This document shows, in pieces, positions 31,851 to 32,204 of a stretch of DNA of 32,204 bases. The notes under the pieces were generated by a model. It saw only the letters and a list, made by a program, of their open reading frames with translations, did not search any database and was not told the origin of the DNA. The translations under genes were made by a program, and so were the position numbers. The number at the start of each line of letters is the position of its first letter. Position 1 is the first letter of the stretch. Location of the stretch: NCBI GenBank assembly GCA_012960135.1, contig DUBW01000077.1, forward strand, positions 32,351-64,554, written 5' to 3'. This DNA is from Methyloprofundus sp. (GTDB lineage Bacteria > Pseudomonadota > Gammaproteobacteria > Methylococcales > Methylomonadaceae).

Positions 31851-32204
31851 CTAATTTCCTGCCAGATAAACCTTGGCTGGAGTCTGATTATCGAGAGATT
31901 GATGAAATCGTTTATTATTATAGAATTCAAAGTACTCCTTTAGACCAACATAGGCCTCGTTTACGGTATTGAAATCACTCAAATAAACTTTTTCATATTT
32001 GACCAATCGCCATAAGCGTTCTACGAATATATTGTCCAAAGCTCGCCCTCGGCCATCCATGCTAACCATTATTCCCTTGTCCAGTAAGGGCTGCGTGAAC
32101 CTTGGTGTTGTAAACTGGCTGCCCTGATCGGTATTAAAAATCTCGCAACTTTCGCCTTCTAATGTTTCATTGAGTGCGGCAATGCAAAAATCAGCCTCCA
32201 GAGT
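31851..32204 (-). CDS. IS3-family transposase, partial at the right edge
   Basis: The last gene is the C-terminal 117 residues of an IS3-family OrfB (DDE) transposase, open to the window edge. Visible are the second catalytic Asp in EIFNTDQGSQFTTPRF and the catalytic Glu in GRALDNIFVERLWRLVKYE. The typical end follows: VYLSDFNTVNEAYVGLKEYF and YNNKRFHQSLDNQTPAKVYL. No break is seen in this part, so the copy could be active. Its right part, OrfA and the far inverted repeat lie outside. The near terminal inverted repeat should lie just below 31850, but I could not fix it. Confidence 0.9.
   Translation of the reverse strand, partial: TLEADFCIAALNETLEGESCEIFNTDQGSQFTTPRFTQPLLDKGIMVSMDGRGRALDNIFVERLWRLVKYEKVYLSDFNTVNEAYVGLKEYFEFYNNKRFHQSLDNQTPAKVYLAGN
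31851..32204. mobile_element. Insertion sequence of the IS3 family (left part)
   Basis: The element that encodes the partial OrfB transposase. Only one end is inside the window. It sits beside the remnant of a different transposase (31388-31666), which marks this edge as an insertion hot spot. Confidence 0.8.

Overview
The window is a piece of a gammaproteobacterial chromosome. Several gene blocks have the order usual in that class: yciB-yciI-bolA with a parvulin lipoprotein, yebC-ruvC-ruvA, and queG divergent from nnr-tsaE. The A+T-leaning composition, the many short palindromic repeats and the mix of HupE, Cti and RND genes would suit an aquatic lineage such as Methylococcales, but that is only an impression. 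No rRNA, tRNA or CRISPR array was recognised.

Layout. 1-527: a broken LPP20-like lipoprotein gene. 635-2088: a TPR lipoprotein and a fructosamine kinase. 2138-4272 (minus strand): yciB, yciI, bolA and a parvulin lipoprotein, closed by a clear terminator. 4452-5484: a DUF1244 protein and a methyltransferase. 5613-8539: a peptide ABC permease and a fused double ATPase, without the second permease or a binding protein. 8750-13079 (minus): a heavy-metal-type RND pump and its adaptor. 13234-16597: gcvH, a frameshifted dgkA, a PfkB-family kinase, a HupE/UreJ protein and a membrane-anchored periplasmic protein. 16713-20047: yebC, ruvC, ruvA and rlmD; ruvB is not there. 20136-21583: an L,D-transpeptidase and a BASS-family transporter. 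21634-24962: queG, nnr and tsaE. 25075-28024: a cis/trans fatty acid isomerase and a small lipoprotein. 28025-29760: about 1.7 kb of decayed genes. 29762-31159 (minus): glutamate decarboxylase. 31388 to the end: transposase remnants and an IS3-family transposase cut by the window edge.

How it fits together. Most genes are housekeeping: DNA repair, rRNA and tRNA modification, metabolite repair, Fe-S biology. Between them lie envelope and stress functions: Cti for membrane lipid isomerisation, glutamate decarboxylase for acid stress, RND and HupE for metals, and an L,D-transpeptidase. Three things stand out. First, gene decay: an LPP20 lipoprotein, dgkA, a beta-barrel-like protein and a small membrane protein are all broken. 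Second, a family of short inverted repeats built on GGCTTTAGCC/GGCTAAAGCC sits in at least seven places, six intergenic and one inside a decayed gene. Third, there is a cluster of DnaA-box-like 9-mers between gcvH and the broken dgkA. I found no convincing new multi-gene system. The strongest leads are the decay and repeat pattern, the DnaA-box cluster and a few genes missing from usually fixed neighbourhoods.
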